DNA of 64,000 nucleotides from Nitrobacter sp051535215. GTDB taxonomy: Bacteria > Pseudomonadota > Alphaproteobacteria > Rhizobiales > Xanthobacteraceae. How positions within the stretch are numbered: the stretch's first letter is position 1; every line of letters begins with the position of its first letter. Made by a program: the position numbers and the translations under genes. The stretch is taken from positions 13,908 through 77,907 of the forward strand of contig NZ_JBPPLY010000015.1 in NCBI RefSeq assembly GCF_051535215.1. Reading direction: 5' to 3'. Of this stretch, positions 53,918-63,197 are shown piece after piece. The notes beneath the pieces were generated by a model that made no database searches, was not told where the DNA came from, and was given only the letters and a program-made list of their open reading frames with translations.

Positions 53918-53943
53918 TGAAAAAAGCTTGCGAGCTAATCGTC
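53918..53943 (+). promoter_or_regulatory. FecI-like promoter motif before the receptor gene
   Basis: TGAAAAAA with CGTC at 53940-53943, the same 22-base register as the copy at 52761. The shared tract GCTAATCGTCT is identical in both. Transcription would begin near 53950, leaving about 50 bases before the receptor ATG at 53999. Confidence 0.55.
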
Positions 53944-53998
53944 TTTGGTCCGGAAACGCATGCGCGGGGGCGATGCGTCAATTCGAGGACCGAGACCA

Positions 53999-56464
53999 AT
54001 GGGTTGGCCGAGCGCAGCAAAAACCGGAATGCGGTTTCCGACCGTGACATTCATCGCCGGGTTGGCGCTGACGACGGCCGTTGGCGTCGGCACCGCAAGC
54101 GCACAGGTGCAATCAGAAGTGCGGACGTTCCATATTCCGGCACAGCCTCTCACGAGCGCCTTGAATGCATTTGGACGGCAGGCAGGCGTTCAGGTTACGC
54201 TTGCAGCCTCGACCTCACGCGGCCTCACTGCTCATGCCGTCGAGGGGCAGTACACGACCCATCAGGCCCTCTCGCGGCTTCTTCAGGGGACGGGGATCGC
54301 GTTTCGCATCACGAGCGACCGGACCGCGGTGATCGGTGAGCGCGCCTCGACCGGGAACGGTGCGGCGCCGGTAGAGAATGCGATCTCGCTCGATACGATC
54401 AATGTCCAAGGCGAAAATGGCTGGGGGCCTGTGAATGGACTTGTGGCGCAGAGAACGGTCACGGGTTCAAAAACCGATACCCCGGTCATTGAAGTGCCGC
54501 AGTCCATCTCCGTCGTAACGGCCGATCAAATTCGTCAGCAGGGTGCGCAGACAGTGAGCGAGGCGCTGCGCTATACGCCCGGCGTCGACAGCGAGGCGTT
54601 CGGCTACGACGCTAGGTTCAATCACCTCACCATTCGCGGGTTTCAAGTCGACAAATACCAGTATGTCGACGGCATGAAGTTCCCCGCCGGCAATTATGCG
54701 ATACCGCGTATCGAGCCTTACGGTCTGGAAAGGGTCGAAGTTCTGCGCGGTCCGACCTCCGGGCTGTATGGGCAGAACGTGCCGGGGGGAATGATCAACC
54801 TCATCAGCAAGCGCCCATCTGAAGAGACAATTCGTGAGGTGCAGATCGGAACGGGGTATCCGGCTCAGGGCCAGGGCGCGTTCGACCTGAGCGGCCCCGC
54901 CAATGCCGAAAAGAGCGTGCTCTATCGTCTCGTCGGCGCCGGCAGCTTCGGTGATACCCAGATCGACCACACGACAGATAAAAGGATGTTCTTTGCTCCG
55001 TCGGTCACTTTCAAACCGACGGAGGATACGAAGCTCACGATTCTTTCGCATGTTCAACGCGACAACGTGGAAGGCTGGAGCGGAACCTTCCTGCCGATGC
55101 AGGGCACGCTCCTGCCCAACCCGAACGGCAGGATCCCGACAAGCCGCTTTGTCGGCGAACCCGGCTATGACCATTACATGCGCGATCAGAATGCGATCGG
55201 GTATGAATTGGAGCATCGGTTCTCCGATACGCTGATTTTCCGGTCGAGCGCGCGCTATGCGGACGTGAAGGTCGACGCGCCCAACGTCTATCCATCCGGC
55301 TTGCAGTCGGATCTCCGCACGCTTGATCGGGACACGCTGCGATTTCGCGACTATGTCCGCAACGCTACGACCGACAACAACATCACGACGAAGTTCGACC
55401 TCGGGCCTACATCGCACACCGTTCTCGCCGGTTTCGATTATCAATGGATACGCGACCGCGACCGATTTGACGGCTCAGCCGGCCCGACGCCCCCGCTCGA
55501 CATCTTCAATCCTGTCTATGGGGCGGCGCTTCCCGGCGTAATACCGATGATCGACAACGACATCGAACAGCGGCAGCTCGGCATCTACCTGCAGGACCAG
55601 ATCCGCCTCAGTAACTGGCTGTTGACTCTGGGGGGCCGAGAAGACTGGGCGCATGGGCGTATCACCAACATGATCGTTCCCAATTCCGCGCCGACCGCAA
55701 CGAACGACACCGCGTTCACCGGACGGGCGGGTCTTACCTATTTGTTCGAGAACGGCCTGGCGCCTTATGTCAGTTACTCCACGTCATTCGAGCCTACCGT
55801 CGGCGCGACCTACGAGGGCAATCTTTTCGTTCCGACAACGGGGCAGCAATATGAGGCCGGTGTCAAATATCAGCCCGCCGGCTCACGGATGCTGATCACG
55901 GCCGCGGGTTATCAGTTGACCCAACAGAATGTGTTGACGGCCGACAACCGGCCCGCAGCGCCGCCTTTCAGCCAGATCCAGCAAGGGGAGATCCGCGTAC
56001 GCGGCGCCGAACTGGAAGCGAAGGTGCAGGCCTGGAACGGTTGGGATCTGATCGGCTCGTATACATTCTCCGACGCGGTCGTGACCAAGAGCAATTCGGA
56101 CGTCAACGGCGTGCCGATCCAGGGTAGATTCGTGACGAGCATTCCGCGCCACCAGACGGCGCTGTGGGCGAAATATACGTTCGACGCGGGGCCACTTGCC
56201 GGCTTTGGCCTTGCTGCCGGCATTCGATATCGCAGCAGCGTCTACGCCGACGATCTCAATCAACTGACGGTTCCACCCGTCACGTTGCTGGATGCGAGCC
56301 TGAGCTACGACCTGGGGCAGGCCAACCCGCAATGGAAAGGTCTCACATTCAACGTCAATGCGAGCAATCTGCTGGGGAAGGATTACGTGGCGAACTGCCA
56401 ATATGGCGTCTGCTATTATGGTCCCTCGCGGACCGTCACGGCGAGGCTGACCTATCGATGGTAA
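53999..56464 (+). CDS. TonB-dependent siderophore receptor with signalling domain
   Basis: An outer-membrane ferric-siderophore transporter of 821 aa. A signal peptide ends near VGTASAQ. The N-terminal STN signalling domain (FHIPAQPLTSALNAFGRQAG through AFRITSDRTAVI, about residues 45-110) would contact FecR. The plug domain starts near VIEVPQSISVVTADQIRQQG and includes TPGVDSEAFG and EVLRGPTSGLYGQNVPGGMI. The barrel ends YGPSRTVTARLTYRW with the terminal aromatic. The ATG at 53999 follows GAGGA at good distance; 53960 and 54029 are alternatives. Ferrichrome-type ligand is a guess. Confidence 0.94.
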   Translation: MGWPSAAKTGMRFPTVTFIAGLALTTAVGVGTASAQVQSEVRTFHIPAQPLTSALNAFGRQAGVQVTLAASTSRGLTAHAVEGQYTTHQALSRLLQGTGIAFRITSDRTAVIGERASTGNGAAPVENAISLDTINVQGENGWGPVNGLVAQRTVTGSKTDTPVIEVPQSISVVTADQIRQQGAQTVSEALRYTPGVDSEAFGYDARFNHLTIRGFQVDKYQYVDGMKFPAGNYAIPRIEPYGLERVEVLRGPTSGLYGQNVPGGMINLISKRPSEETIREVQIGTGYPAQGQGAFDLSGPANAEKSVLYRLVGAGSFGDTQIDHTTDKRMFFAPSVTFKPTEDTKLTILSHVQRDNVEGWSGTFLPMQGTLLPNPNGRIPTSRFVGEPGYDHYMRDQNAIGYELEHRFSDTLIFRSSARYADVKVDAPNVYPSGLQSDLRTLDRDTLRFRDYVRNATTDNNITTKFDLGPTSHTVLAGFDYQWIRDRDRFDGSAGPTPPLDIFNPVYGAALPGVIPMIDNDIEQRQLGIYLQDQIRLSNWLLTLGGREDWAHGRITNMIVPNSAPTATNDTAFTGRAGLTYLFENGLAPYVSYSTSFEPTVGATYEGNLFVPTTGQQYEAGVKYQPAGSRMLITAAGYQLTQQNVLTADNRPAAPPFSQIQQGEIRVRGAELEAKVQAWNGWDLIGSYTFSDAVVTKSNSDVNGVPIQGRFVTSIPRHQTALWAKYTFDAGPLAGFGLAAGIRYRSSVYADDLNQLTVPPVTLLDASLSYDLGQANPQWKGLTFNVNASNLLGKDYVANCQYGVCYYGPSRTVTARLTYRW

Positions 56465-56591
56465 TGAGATAACTCTTTTGGTGAAGCCCGGTCGGCGGAC
56501 GAGGGGCGTGGGCCGTGACGCATGATGGCCAGTCGGCGCTGCTATTGCGCTCGGCCGTGGATCGTCTGTTGTCGTCCTTGTTGAAGCCGGT

Positions 56592-58958
56592 TCACGTTTT
56601 GCGGGTCAGCTTGTCCAGCGTAATGGGAAGATCGCGCACGCGCACACCTGTTGCGTGATGAACGGCGTTGGCGATCGCAGCCGGAACGCCGACGATGCCG
56701 ATCTCTCCAAGTCCCTTGATGCCCATCGGGTTGACGAATTCATCCTGCTCGTCGACGAAGATCACATCGATATCGTGAACGTCGGCGTTCACCGGAACGT
56801 GGTACTCTGCGATATTGGCATTCATCATGCGGCCGAAACGATGATCGATCAGAGTTTCCTCGTGCAACGCCATGCCGATGCCCCATACCACGCCACCCAG
56901 TATCTGGCTGCGCGCGGTCTTGAGGTTGAGAATGCGCCCGGCGGCCACGGCGCTGACGACGCGGGTGACGCGAATCACGCCGATCTCCTCATCGACCTTC
57001 ACCTCGGCAAAGATCGCGGAGTGAGTATTATGCGCGTGGGCATCGTCCTTGGCGAATGTCGTCTGCTCGTCGCGCTCGATCCGGTCGATGCCGGCCGATC
57101 GCATCACGTCGGCAATCGAGACCGCGTTCCGACCTTCTGTTTTTGAAGCGATCGCGCCGTTGGCGAGAACGACGTCGCCGCCGCGGCATCCCTTGAGCGG
57201 CGATCCGGGCAGGCGTTGCGCCAGCTTCAGAAGGTCGTCCCGGATCGCGTTGCTGGTGGTGACGATGCCGTTTGAGACCGAAGCGGCCATCCACGATCCT
57301 CCCTCGACCGGCGCCTGCGGAAGCGCGGAATCGCCGAGCTTGATCGAGATCGCTTCAAGCGGAAGGCCGAGCATGTCGGCCGCCACTTGCGCCATGATGG
57401 TATAGGTTCCGGTGCCGATATCGGCTGTCGCGCACGACACCTCGGCGTGACCGTTCGACGTCAGCGCGATACGGACCGTAATCGGCATCTGCAAGGCTTC
57501 CCAAACGCCGGTCGCCATGCCCCAGCCGATCAATTCGTGGCCTTCGCGCATCGAACGAGGCGCCGGGGTGCGGCGGCTCCAGCCGAAAGCTTCTGCTCCT
57601 TGCCGGTAGCATTCCCGCAGGTTCTTGCTGCTGAAGGGAAGACCGCTGCTCTGGTCACGGTCGGAATAGCACTTCAGTCGTAGTTCGACCGGATCCATCT
57701 TGAGCGCTTCCGCGAGTTCATCCATCGCCGCTTCCAGCGCATAGACGCCGGTGGCGGCGCTTGGCGCGCGCATGTCGCAGCCGGTCGGAAGATCGAGACG
57801 GACGAGCTTGTGGTCATATCTCGCCGCTTCGCTCTTGTAGAGAAGGCTCGACCAGGTCGTTTCGTTGCGGTGGAAGTCCTCATATTGTGACGTCGACGTC
57901 ACCGCGTCGTGGCTGATTGCGTTCAGGCTGCCGTCGGCTTTTGCGCCGAGTTGAATACGCTGGATCATCGCCGGCCGATAGCCGATCGCATACATCTGCT
58001 GACGTGTCAGCACGAGGCGCACCGAGCGACTGATTGCGCGGGCGGCCAGCACCGCAAGCGCGACCTGAAACGGCGGCCGCAGGCCGGAGCCGAACGCGCC
58101 GCCGACATAAGGTGACATCACGCGGATATCTGCGGGATCGCAGTCGAACACGCCGCACAGATAATCATGGACGTTCTGGACCCCTTGCGTCTTGTCGTAG
58201 ACGGTGATCCTCCCATCGTTCCATATGGCTGTCGATGCATACAACTCCATCGGATTGTGGTGCTCGATCGGCACGAGGTAATCGGCTTCATGGCGGACGT
58301 CCGACTCGGAGAAGGCTTTTGTGGCATCGCCGCGCGGATTCGCAGGAGCCTTGAGCGCAACCGCATTATCGCGTTGACGCGTGATGTCGGTGACATGCGG
58401 CTCCTCGTCACATACGACGTGGACGAGAGAGGCTGCGTAGCTTGCCGTCTCGGGATCCTCCGCCAGAACCATCGCGAGGGGCTGGCCACTGAACTTGATA
58501 TGGTCGTCATAGAGTGGCCGGAACGGCGAACCGTTCCTTGGCGCAACCTGATCCTTGTAAGCCTTGTCGTTGTCTGCCATGAGCGGACGGTTTTGGTGCG
58601 AGAGCACGGTGATGACGCCCTGGACCTTCAATGCCGTGGTCACATCAAGCTGTGTGAGACGGCCTCGTGCGATCGTGGACGTCACCAGGCTGGCATAAGC
58701 AAGATCCGGCGCGCCGAATTCGGCTGCATAGCGCGCCGCGCCGGTGACCTTGTCGCGCCCGTCAATCCGGGATGTTGCCGTGCCAATATAGCTCGTCATG
58801 GATGCACTCGCTGGTCTGGGCGTCCCGGCAGCAGCCGCCGCATGGGAAGTCGCGGTTCTGATCGTGACGAAATCCGCGGCCCCTTTGAGCAGCGTGCGGC
58901 GATCGATTCCTGCCGAAACGGAGGTACCTTGCTGCGGATTAGGAACGTCATCGCTCAC
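56592..58958 (-). CDS. xanthine dehydrogenase-family molybdenum subunit (PaoC-like)
   Basis: Catalytic subunit of a molybdenum hydroxylase, 788 aa. The Mo-binding domain begins YIGTATSRIDGRDKVTGAAR. Landmarks are the PYVGGAFGSGLRPP and AVEGG-like loops (APVEGGSWMAASVSNG) and the base glutamate in KGLGEIGIVG near the C-terminus. The N-terminus carries a partial twin-arginine look (DRRTLLKGAAD), but the hydrophobic part is weak, so export is uncertain. In E. coli the TAT leader is on PaoA rather than on this subunit. The gene overlaps the FAD subunit by four bases. Natural substrates are probably aldehydes, by family. Confidence 0.92.
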   Translation of the reverse strand: MSDDVPNPQQGTSVSAGIDRRTLLKGAADFVTIRTATSHAAAAAGTPRPASASMTSYIGTATSRIDGRDKVTGAARYAAEFGAPDLAYASLVTSTIARGRLTQLDVTTALKVQGVITVLSHQNRPLMADNDKAYKDQVAPRNGSPFRPLYDDHIKFSGQPLAMVLAEDPETASYAASLVHVVCDEEPHVTDITRQRDNAVALKAPANPRGDATKAFSESDVRHEADYLVPIEHHNPMELYASTAIWNDGRITVYDKTQGVQNVHDYLCGVFDCDPADIRVMSPYVGGAFGSGLRPPFQVALAVLAARAISRSVRLVLTRQQMYAIGYRPAMIQRIQLGAKADGSLNAISHDAVTSTSQYEDFHRNETTWSSLLYKSEAARYDHKLVRLDLPTGCDMRAPSAATGVYALEAAMDELAEALKMDPVELRLKCYSDRDQSSGLPFSSKNLRECYRQGAEAFGWSRRTPAPRSMREGHELIGWGMATGVWEALQMPITVRIALTSNGHAEVSCATADIGTGTYTIMAQVAADMLGLPLEAISIKLGDSALPQAPVEGGSWMAASVSNGIVTTSNAIRDDLLKLAQRLPGSPLKGCRGGDVVLANGAIASKTEGRNAVSIADVMRSAGIDRIERDEQTTFAKDDAHAHNTHSAIFAEVKVDEEIGVIRVTRVVSAVAAGRILNLKTARSQILGGVVWGIGMALHEETLIDHRFGRMMNANIAEYHVPVNADVHDIDVIFVDEQDEFVNPMGIKGLGEIGIVGVPAAIANAVHHATGVRVRDLPITLDKLTRKT

Positions 58959-59971
58959 GCGATCCTCTTGTCGGACTGCGACTGCGGTGTGCCTTGCGCC
59001 GCCTGATCCAGCGCACGGATAATGGTGCGCCGTGCGAGGTCGATCTTGAAATCGTTGTGGCCAAATCCTTTCGCGTCACGCAGGACGATGTCGGCGGCTT
59101 TGGCGAACGTGGCTTTTTCGGCGGACTGACCGACCAACACCGCCTCGGCTTCCGGATCGCGCCAAGGCTTATGAGCGACGCCGCCGAGCGCCAGCCTGGC
59201 TTCGCGAATGATGCCGCCTTCGATTTCGAGCGCGACTGCAACGGCGACCAATGCGAAGGCATAGGACAGGCGGTCGCGAATCTTGAGATAAGTGTAATGT
59301 GTGCGGAAGCCACGCTCAGGAAGCGCGATGGCTGTGATGATCTCATTGGCTCCGAGGTTGGTATCGCGCTCGGGCGTATCGCCGGGCAGGCGATGAAAGT
59401 CCGTCATGGCAATGGCGCGCTCGCCTTCGGGGCCGACAACGTGAACGGTGGCGTCGAGCGCCGCAAGCGCTACGCCCATGTCGGACGGATGGGTGGCGAT
59501 GCAGGCATCGCTGGTGCCGAGGATCGCGTTGGTCCGGTTGATCCCGCCGAGAGCCGCGCAACCGGTTCCCGGCTTGCGTTTGTTGCACGGTGTGGCGACA
59601 TCATAGAAATAAAGGCAGCGCGTGCGCTGGAGCAAGTTGCCGCCGGTGGAAGCCATATTGCGAAGTTGCGTTGACGCTCCGGCAAGGATGGCACTCGACA
59701 ATAGCGGATAACGTTCTTTCACTTGCGGGTGCCATGCAAGGTCTGAGTTCGGCACCAGCGCGCCGACACGAAGTCCTCCGCCGGGCGTCGCCTCGATCGT
59801 GCGCAGCGGCAGGCGAGAAATATCGATCAAGCGTGCGGGCCGCTCGACTTCATATTTCATCAGATCGACGAGATTGGTGCCGCCGGCAATAAACCTGGCG
59901 GATCGGTCGGCGGCAGATTGCCGGATGGCGTCGGCGACATCCTGCGCCCGCGAATATTGAAAGCTGTTCAT
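58955..59971 (-). CDS. molybdenum hydroxylase FAD/Fe-S subunit (PaoB-like)
   Basis: A 338-aa subunit that binds FAD between the Fe-S and Mo subunits. The FAD site reads FIAGGTNLVDLMKYEV, and the second half is the CO dehydrogenase flavoprotein C-terminal domain (LSYAFALVAVAVALEIEGG). A cysteine group in the middle (TRCLYFYDVATPCNKRKPG, then GC and DACIATHPSD) matches the extra [4Fe-4S] loop of PaoB-type subunits. Four-base overlaps with both neighbours show one operon. The ATG at 59971 is the natural start. Confidence 0.92.
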   Translation of the reverse strand: MNSFQYSRAQDVADAIRQSAADRSARFIAGGTNLVDLMKYEVERPARLIDISRLPLRTIEATPGGGLRVGALVPNSDLAWHPQVKERYPLLSSAILAGASTQLRNMASTGGNLLQRTRCLYFYDVATPCNKRKPGTGCAALGGINRTNAILGTSDACIATHPSDMGVALAALDATVHVVGPEGERAIAMTDFHRLPGDTPERDTNLGANEIITAIALPERGFRTHYTYLKIRDRLSYAFALVAVAVALEIEGGIIREARLALGGVAHKPWRDPEAEAVLVGQSAEKATFAKAADIVLRDAKGFGHNDFKIDLARRTIIRALDQAAQGTPQSQSDKRIA

Positions 59972-60510
59972 GTCGCTTTCATCGCCTCCTCAATCGCAGC
60001 CACGATGTTGGGATAGGCGCCGCAGCGGCAGATGTTGCCGCTCATCGCTTCGCGTATCTCGTCGCGCGTTTTGGCTTTGCCTTCGCTGATAAGGCCGACC
60101 GCCGAGCAAATCTGTCCCGGCGTGCAATAACCACATTGAAAGGCATCGTGATCGATGAAGGCCTGCTGCACCGGATGGAGCGTGCCGTCTCGGGCAAGAC
60201 CTTCCACGGTGGTAACGTCAGTGCCGTCCTGCATCACTGCGAGCGCGAGGCACGAATTGATCGGCCGTCCGTCGCGTAGAACCGTGCATGCGCCGCACTG
60301 ACCGTGATCGCAGCCCTTCTTGGTGCCCATCAGGCCGAGACGCTCGCGCAAGGCGTCCAGCAGCGTTGTCCAGGGCGCGATCGCTAGTTCTCTCCTGACG
60401 CCATTTACCGTCAAGGCGATGTCGATCTGCTGCATGGGCAAGGGCTGAGACGAAGGGAGATCCCTTGATGGCGGAACATTTGATGGCGCTGGAACCCTTG
60501 AGTCTGCCAT
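59968..60510 (-). CDS. molybdenum hydroxylase 2Fe-2S subunit (PaoA-like)
   Basis: A 180-aa subunit carrying two [2Fe-2S] clusters. The plant-ferredoxin set is GCDHGQCGACTVLRDGRPIN with a later cysteine, and the second set is QCGYCTPGQI with SGNICRCGAYPNIV. The first 30 residues (MADSRVPAPSNVPPSRDLPS) have no twin-arginine motif and no hydrophobic segment. PaoA of E. coli has a TAT leader, so this complex looks cytoplasmic unless the Mo subunit exports it. First gene of the three-gene operon. No dedicated XdhC-like chaperone is present nearby. Confidence 0.93.
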   Translation of the reverse strand: MADSRVPAPSNVPPSRDLPSSQPLPMQQIDIALTVNGVRRELAIAPWTTLLDALRERLGLMGTKKGCDHGQCGACTVLRDGRPINSCLALAVMQDGTDVTTVEGLARDGTLHPVQQAFIDHDAFQCGYCTPGQICSAVGLISEGKAKTRDEIREAMSGNICRCGAYPNIVAAIEEAMKAT

Positions 60511-60743
60511 GGCTTTCTCCGCAAGCCGATTTCGTTCAATTCGATGAAGTCCTGGACGTTCCTTCGACTAACACGGTCGCGGCGTCGCCGGCGTGAAGCG
60601 GACTGATATTCGCACCTTTCGCACAGCGATGAAAACGGATGCGGACCGGTCATAGTCCCGGACCGGCGAAGCTCCGGGGACGCAGGATATCAGCGATCGG
60701 CCGCCGCAATCTTGCGAGCTTTCCGCGTTCTCCTCAAGGTCTT

Positions 60744-61379
60744 TCAGCGACCGGCATCCTCGTTCTCCTTGAGGTATTCCGGCGGATAACCGGTCAGCGG
60801 ACGAAGGAGCCTTTCCAGGATCGCCCCGAGCGCGAACCCTGCAAGGACATCCGACGCCCAGTGCGCCAGGATTGCCACGCGAGCCAGAGAGAGGCTCACC
60901 GCGATCGCTCGAATCGTCCGCCGCGGGCCGGGACGTAAAGTGCCGGCCGCGGACGCCAATGCGCCCATATGGAGTGCGTGACCCGATGGAAAAGCATCGT
61001 CACGCTTTCCCGAGAACGAAATGCCGTGGACATGGCCCAGGACTGTTTTTCGATCGGGACGAGTCTGATCAAAAATCAGTTTCATGGCGTGCGGCAGCAA
61101 TGAGGACGCGAGTGCGACCAACAGCGCATGATTGCCGGTTCGCCGAACCTGTTCTCCGCCGCCCCGGGAAGCAACCCATCCGATCGACGCTAGAACCAGC
61201 AGGACCTTCTCGTCGGCCCCCCATGCCAGCGTCCTTGCGATCTGCTCGGGAACTGGAGAGGTATAGTGGGCGATCGTTTGTGCGATCTCGACATCCGCTT
61301 TTGCAGGTCGCACGCCCACAGGAAAGCGAGGAGCTTGCTTCAAGCCGGCAATTTTGACGAGGAAACGACGTGTGCTCAT
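60744..61379 (-). CDS. PAP2 superfamily phosphatase
   Basis: A 211-aa membrane phosphatase of the phosphatidic acid phosphatase type 2 fold. Its three motifs are visible: KLIFDQTRPDRKT, AFPSGHALHMG and SLARVAILAHWASDVLAGFA, the last with the catalytic histidine and aspartate. About five membrane helices are expected. A substrate such as undecaprenyl pyrophosphate or a phospholipid cannot be assigned. The start is uncertain: 61379 (MSTRRFLVK) begins at the domain; 61424 and 61451 are longer options, and none has a good ribosome-binding site. Confidence 0.85.
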   Translation of the reverse strand: MSTRRFLVKIAGLKQAPRFPVGVRPAKADVEIAQTIAHYTSPVPEQIARTLAWGADEKVLLVLASIGWVASRGGGEQVRRTGNHALLVALASSLLPHAMKLIFDQTRPDRKTVLGHVHGISFSGKRDDAFPSGHALHMGALASAAGTLRPGPRRTIRAIAVSLSLARVAILAHWASDVLAGFALGAILERLLRPLTGYPPEYLKENEDAGR

Positions 61380-61570
61380 ATTTTGTGATCTAAAATGCGT
61401 GTCGTGCTTCTCTCCTAACGTCATCCCCTCGCGGGGGTTCATTTTTGCCACACGTCATCGCGGGAGCCATGCGGCGGCGCGGAAGCCGTGCGGCGCGCCA
61501 ACCAAGCTGAATAGCGGAGGAACTCCAACTCGACGGCGTTGTTGGCTCAGCCAGCAAAAGGAGTTTCGCT

Positions 61571-62017
61571 ATGACAACAAATCCACGTTCCACGGCGCAA
61601 GTAGCCGGACACCCGATCCATCCGATGGTGATAGGGTTTCCCATCGTCTGTTTTGTTCTGACCTTCATCTCCGATCTCGCCTTTTACGTCACGTCAAATC
61701 AGTTCTGGGCGACAGCCTCGCTGTGGCTCCTCGGCGTCGGCCTTATTACGGCGGCGATCGCCGGGTTGACCGGCCTTGTCGATGTCTTCGGCGACGGGCG
61801 TGTCAGCAACCTCTCGGATACACGGGTTCACGCAATCGGCAATGTGATCGCAGTGCTGATCGCGCTTTATAATTGGTATTCCCGTTACGAGCACGGCAGC
61901 TCGGCAGTTATTCCGACCGGCGTGGTGCTTTCGGGCCTGGTCGTGCTGATCCTGGTGTTCACGGCCTGGAAGGGCGGTGAAATGGTGTTTCGCCATCGAG
62001 TCGGTGTCGCCGATTAA
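61571..62017 (+). CDS. DUF2231 integral membrane protein
   Basis: A 148-aa protein with four membrane helices. It starts MTTNPRSTAQVAGHPIHPMV, whose GHPIHPM motif is the hallmark of DUF2231 proteins, followed by DLAFYVTSNQFWATASLWLL and further helices. The conserved histidines suggest a haem or metal site, by analogy with the family's common neighbourhood. AAAAGGAG precedes the ATG at proper spacing. It stands alone on the plus strand, divergent from the PAP2 gene. Function unknown. Confidence 0.9.
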   Translation: MTTNPRSTAQVAGHPIHPMVIGFPIVCFVLTFISDLAFYVTSNQFWATASLWLLGVGLITAAIAGLTGLVDVFGDGRVSNLSDTRVHAIGNVIAVLIALYNWYSRYEHGSSAVIPTGVVLSGLVVLILVFTAWKGGEMVFRHRVGVAD

Positions 62018-62199
62018 GGGCCGCTGCCGCGCACTTAGCGCGGCTTTGTCTGCATCTGGAACAATCGTTGCAGTGCTTGGAACCAGGCCCTCTAAAAATG
62101 CAACTCTTTCATGTGAAAAATGAATGAGTTGGCGTCGATACAGAAGGGACGAATCTGCTTCAGACGCGTTGGTAGGTGAAAGGAGAGGGAGGAAGATAC

Positions 62200-62406
62200 A
62201 TGGCTTACGCTCTGTTCTATCACGATCAACGCATCGGTGCAGTCGCGTCCACCGAACTTGATGCCTGGAGGCGAGCGCTGCGGTCTGGCCTCATTACGGA
62301 TATTCCGGTCGCGGACGAACGGGGCGGGCAGGTCTTGCCGCGCGGTCTTCACGTCGAGCAGGTGAGCGAAGACGTTAGCAGCCCCGGTCAGAATGAAAGC
62401 CTCTGA
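62200..62406 (+). CDS. small conserved protein, 68 aa
   Basis: Begins MAYALFYHDQRIGAVASTEL with a strong GGGAGGAAG upstream of the ATG at 62200. The product contains a helix (DAWRRALRSGLI) and a strand (VLPRGLHVEQV) and ends acidic. There is no signal or membrane segment. I do not recognise a named family, though the sequence reads as real coding DNA with the same codon style as its neighbours. It lies between DUF2231 and a relic region. Confidence 0.7.
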   Translation: MAYALFYHDQRIGAVASTELDAWRRALRSGLITDIPVADERGGQVLPRGLHVEQVSEDVSSPGQNESL

Positions 62407-62640
62407 CGAAAATTCTTGAGTGGAAGGACATCAAGTCTCAGGACCGGGCACAGGAGCTCTTGAGCCGATGATCCGGCACGCGCTCGCTACCAAGAAAATA
62501 CAATAAGAAAATACAGTCGATCTTTCTTTGTTGCTAAACCGGCCAGCTTCCAATTCTGCGTGATAGGCTGACCCTCATAGGAACGAACCCCGAGCCGCAC
62601 GTTTGTAGCCATCATCGGACCGTGCCATGCTCGATCGCCG

Positions 62641-62877
62641 CACTTTGTCGATAACCCCGATCGGGTCGGCGAAGCCTGGGATGAGGCGCTGTCCGCCGAT
62701 CGGCCAGTCATTCTCGAAACCTACACCGATCCGAATGTGCCGCCACTGCCCCCTCACATCACGCTGAAGGAGGCCCGGAATTTTGTCAGCATAATCCCTT
62801 CCGAGCCCGAACTTGGCAGCGTGCTGAAGAACAGCGCCAAGGCATTGCTCACCAGCGTGCTCCCCGGAAAGGATTGA
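62641..62877 (+). pseudogene. 3' relic of a thiamine-pyrophosphate-dependent enzyme
   Basis: In one frame the sequence reads NPDRVGEAWDEALSADRPVI, then TDPNVPPLPPHITLKEARNF and SVLKNSAKALLTSVLPGKD before TGA at 62875. This is the C-terminal end of acetolactate-synthase/pyruvate-oxidase-like enzymes of these bacteria. The 5' part, about 500 codons, is absent, and no in-frame start stands upstream. Confidence 0.8.
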
Positions 62878-63197
62878 GGAGGCCGATCCGGGATCGGAAA
62901 AGATCTGTTCGTGCGCCGAAGGACCGCAAGCCAACGCCTTGGGGAGACATTCAGGCAACCGGTCAATGTCTCGCGGTGCTTTCAGCTAAGATGGAGTCCG
63001 CGACGTCTCCATGCCACGGCCCCGCCGATCGGCCCGCCATTTTACGCCTGGAGATAGCGCGCTTTCCGCGCGGCTTTCATTGTCGCCGCAGTCGCGTGAC
63101 GGGCGACCGCTGGACATGGTTGCGAGGGAGCATTAGCTTCAGGGGTCAGAGGGCAACTCGAGGCCAAACTCGGGGACGCCCGGAGAGCGAGAACAGC
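62878..63197. other. intergenic region after the thiamine-enzyme relic
   Basis: About 320 bases; the plus-strand frame is open but reads as low-quality, arginine-rich sequence with no match. It may be the remains of the same degraded gene. No RNA gene was recognised. Confidence 0.4.
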
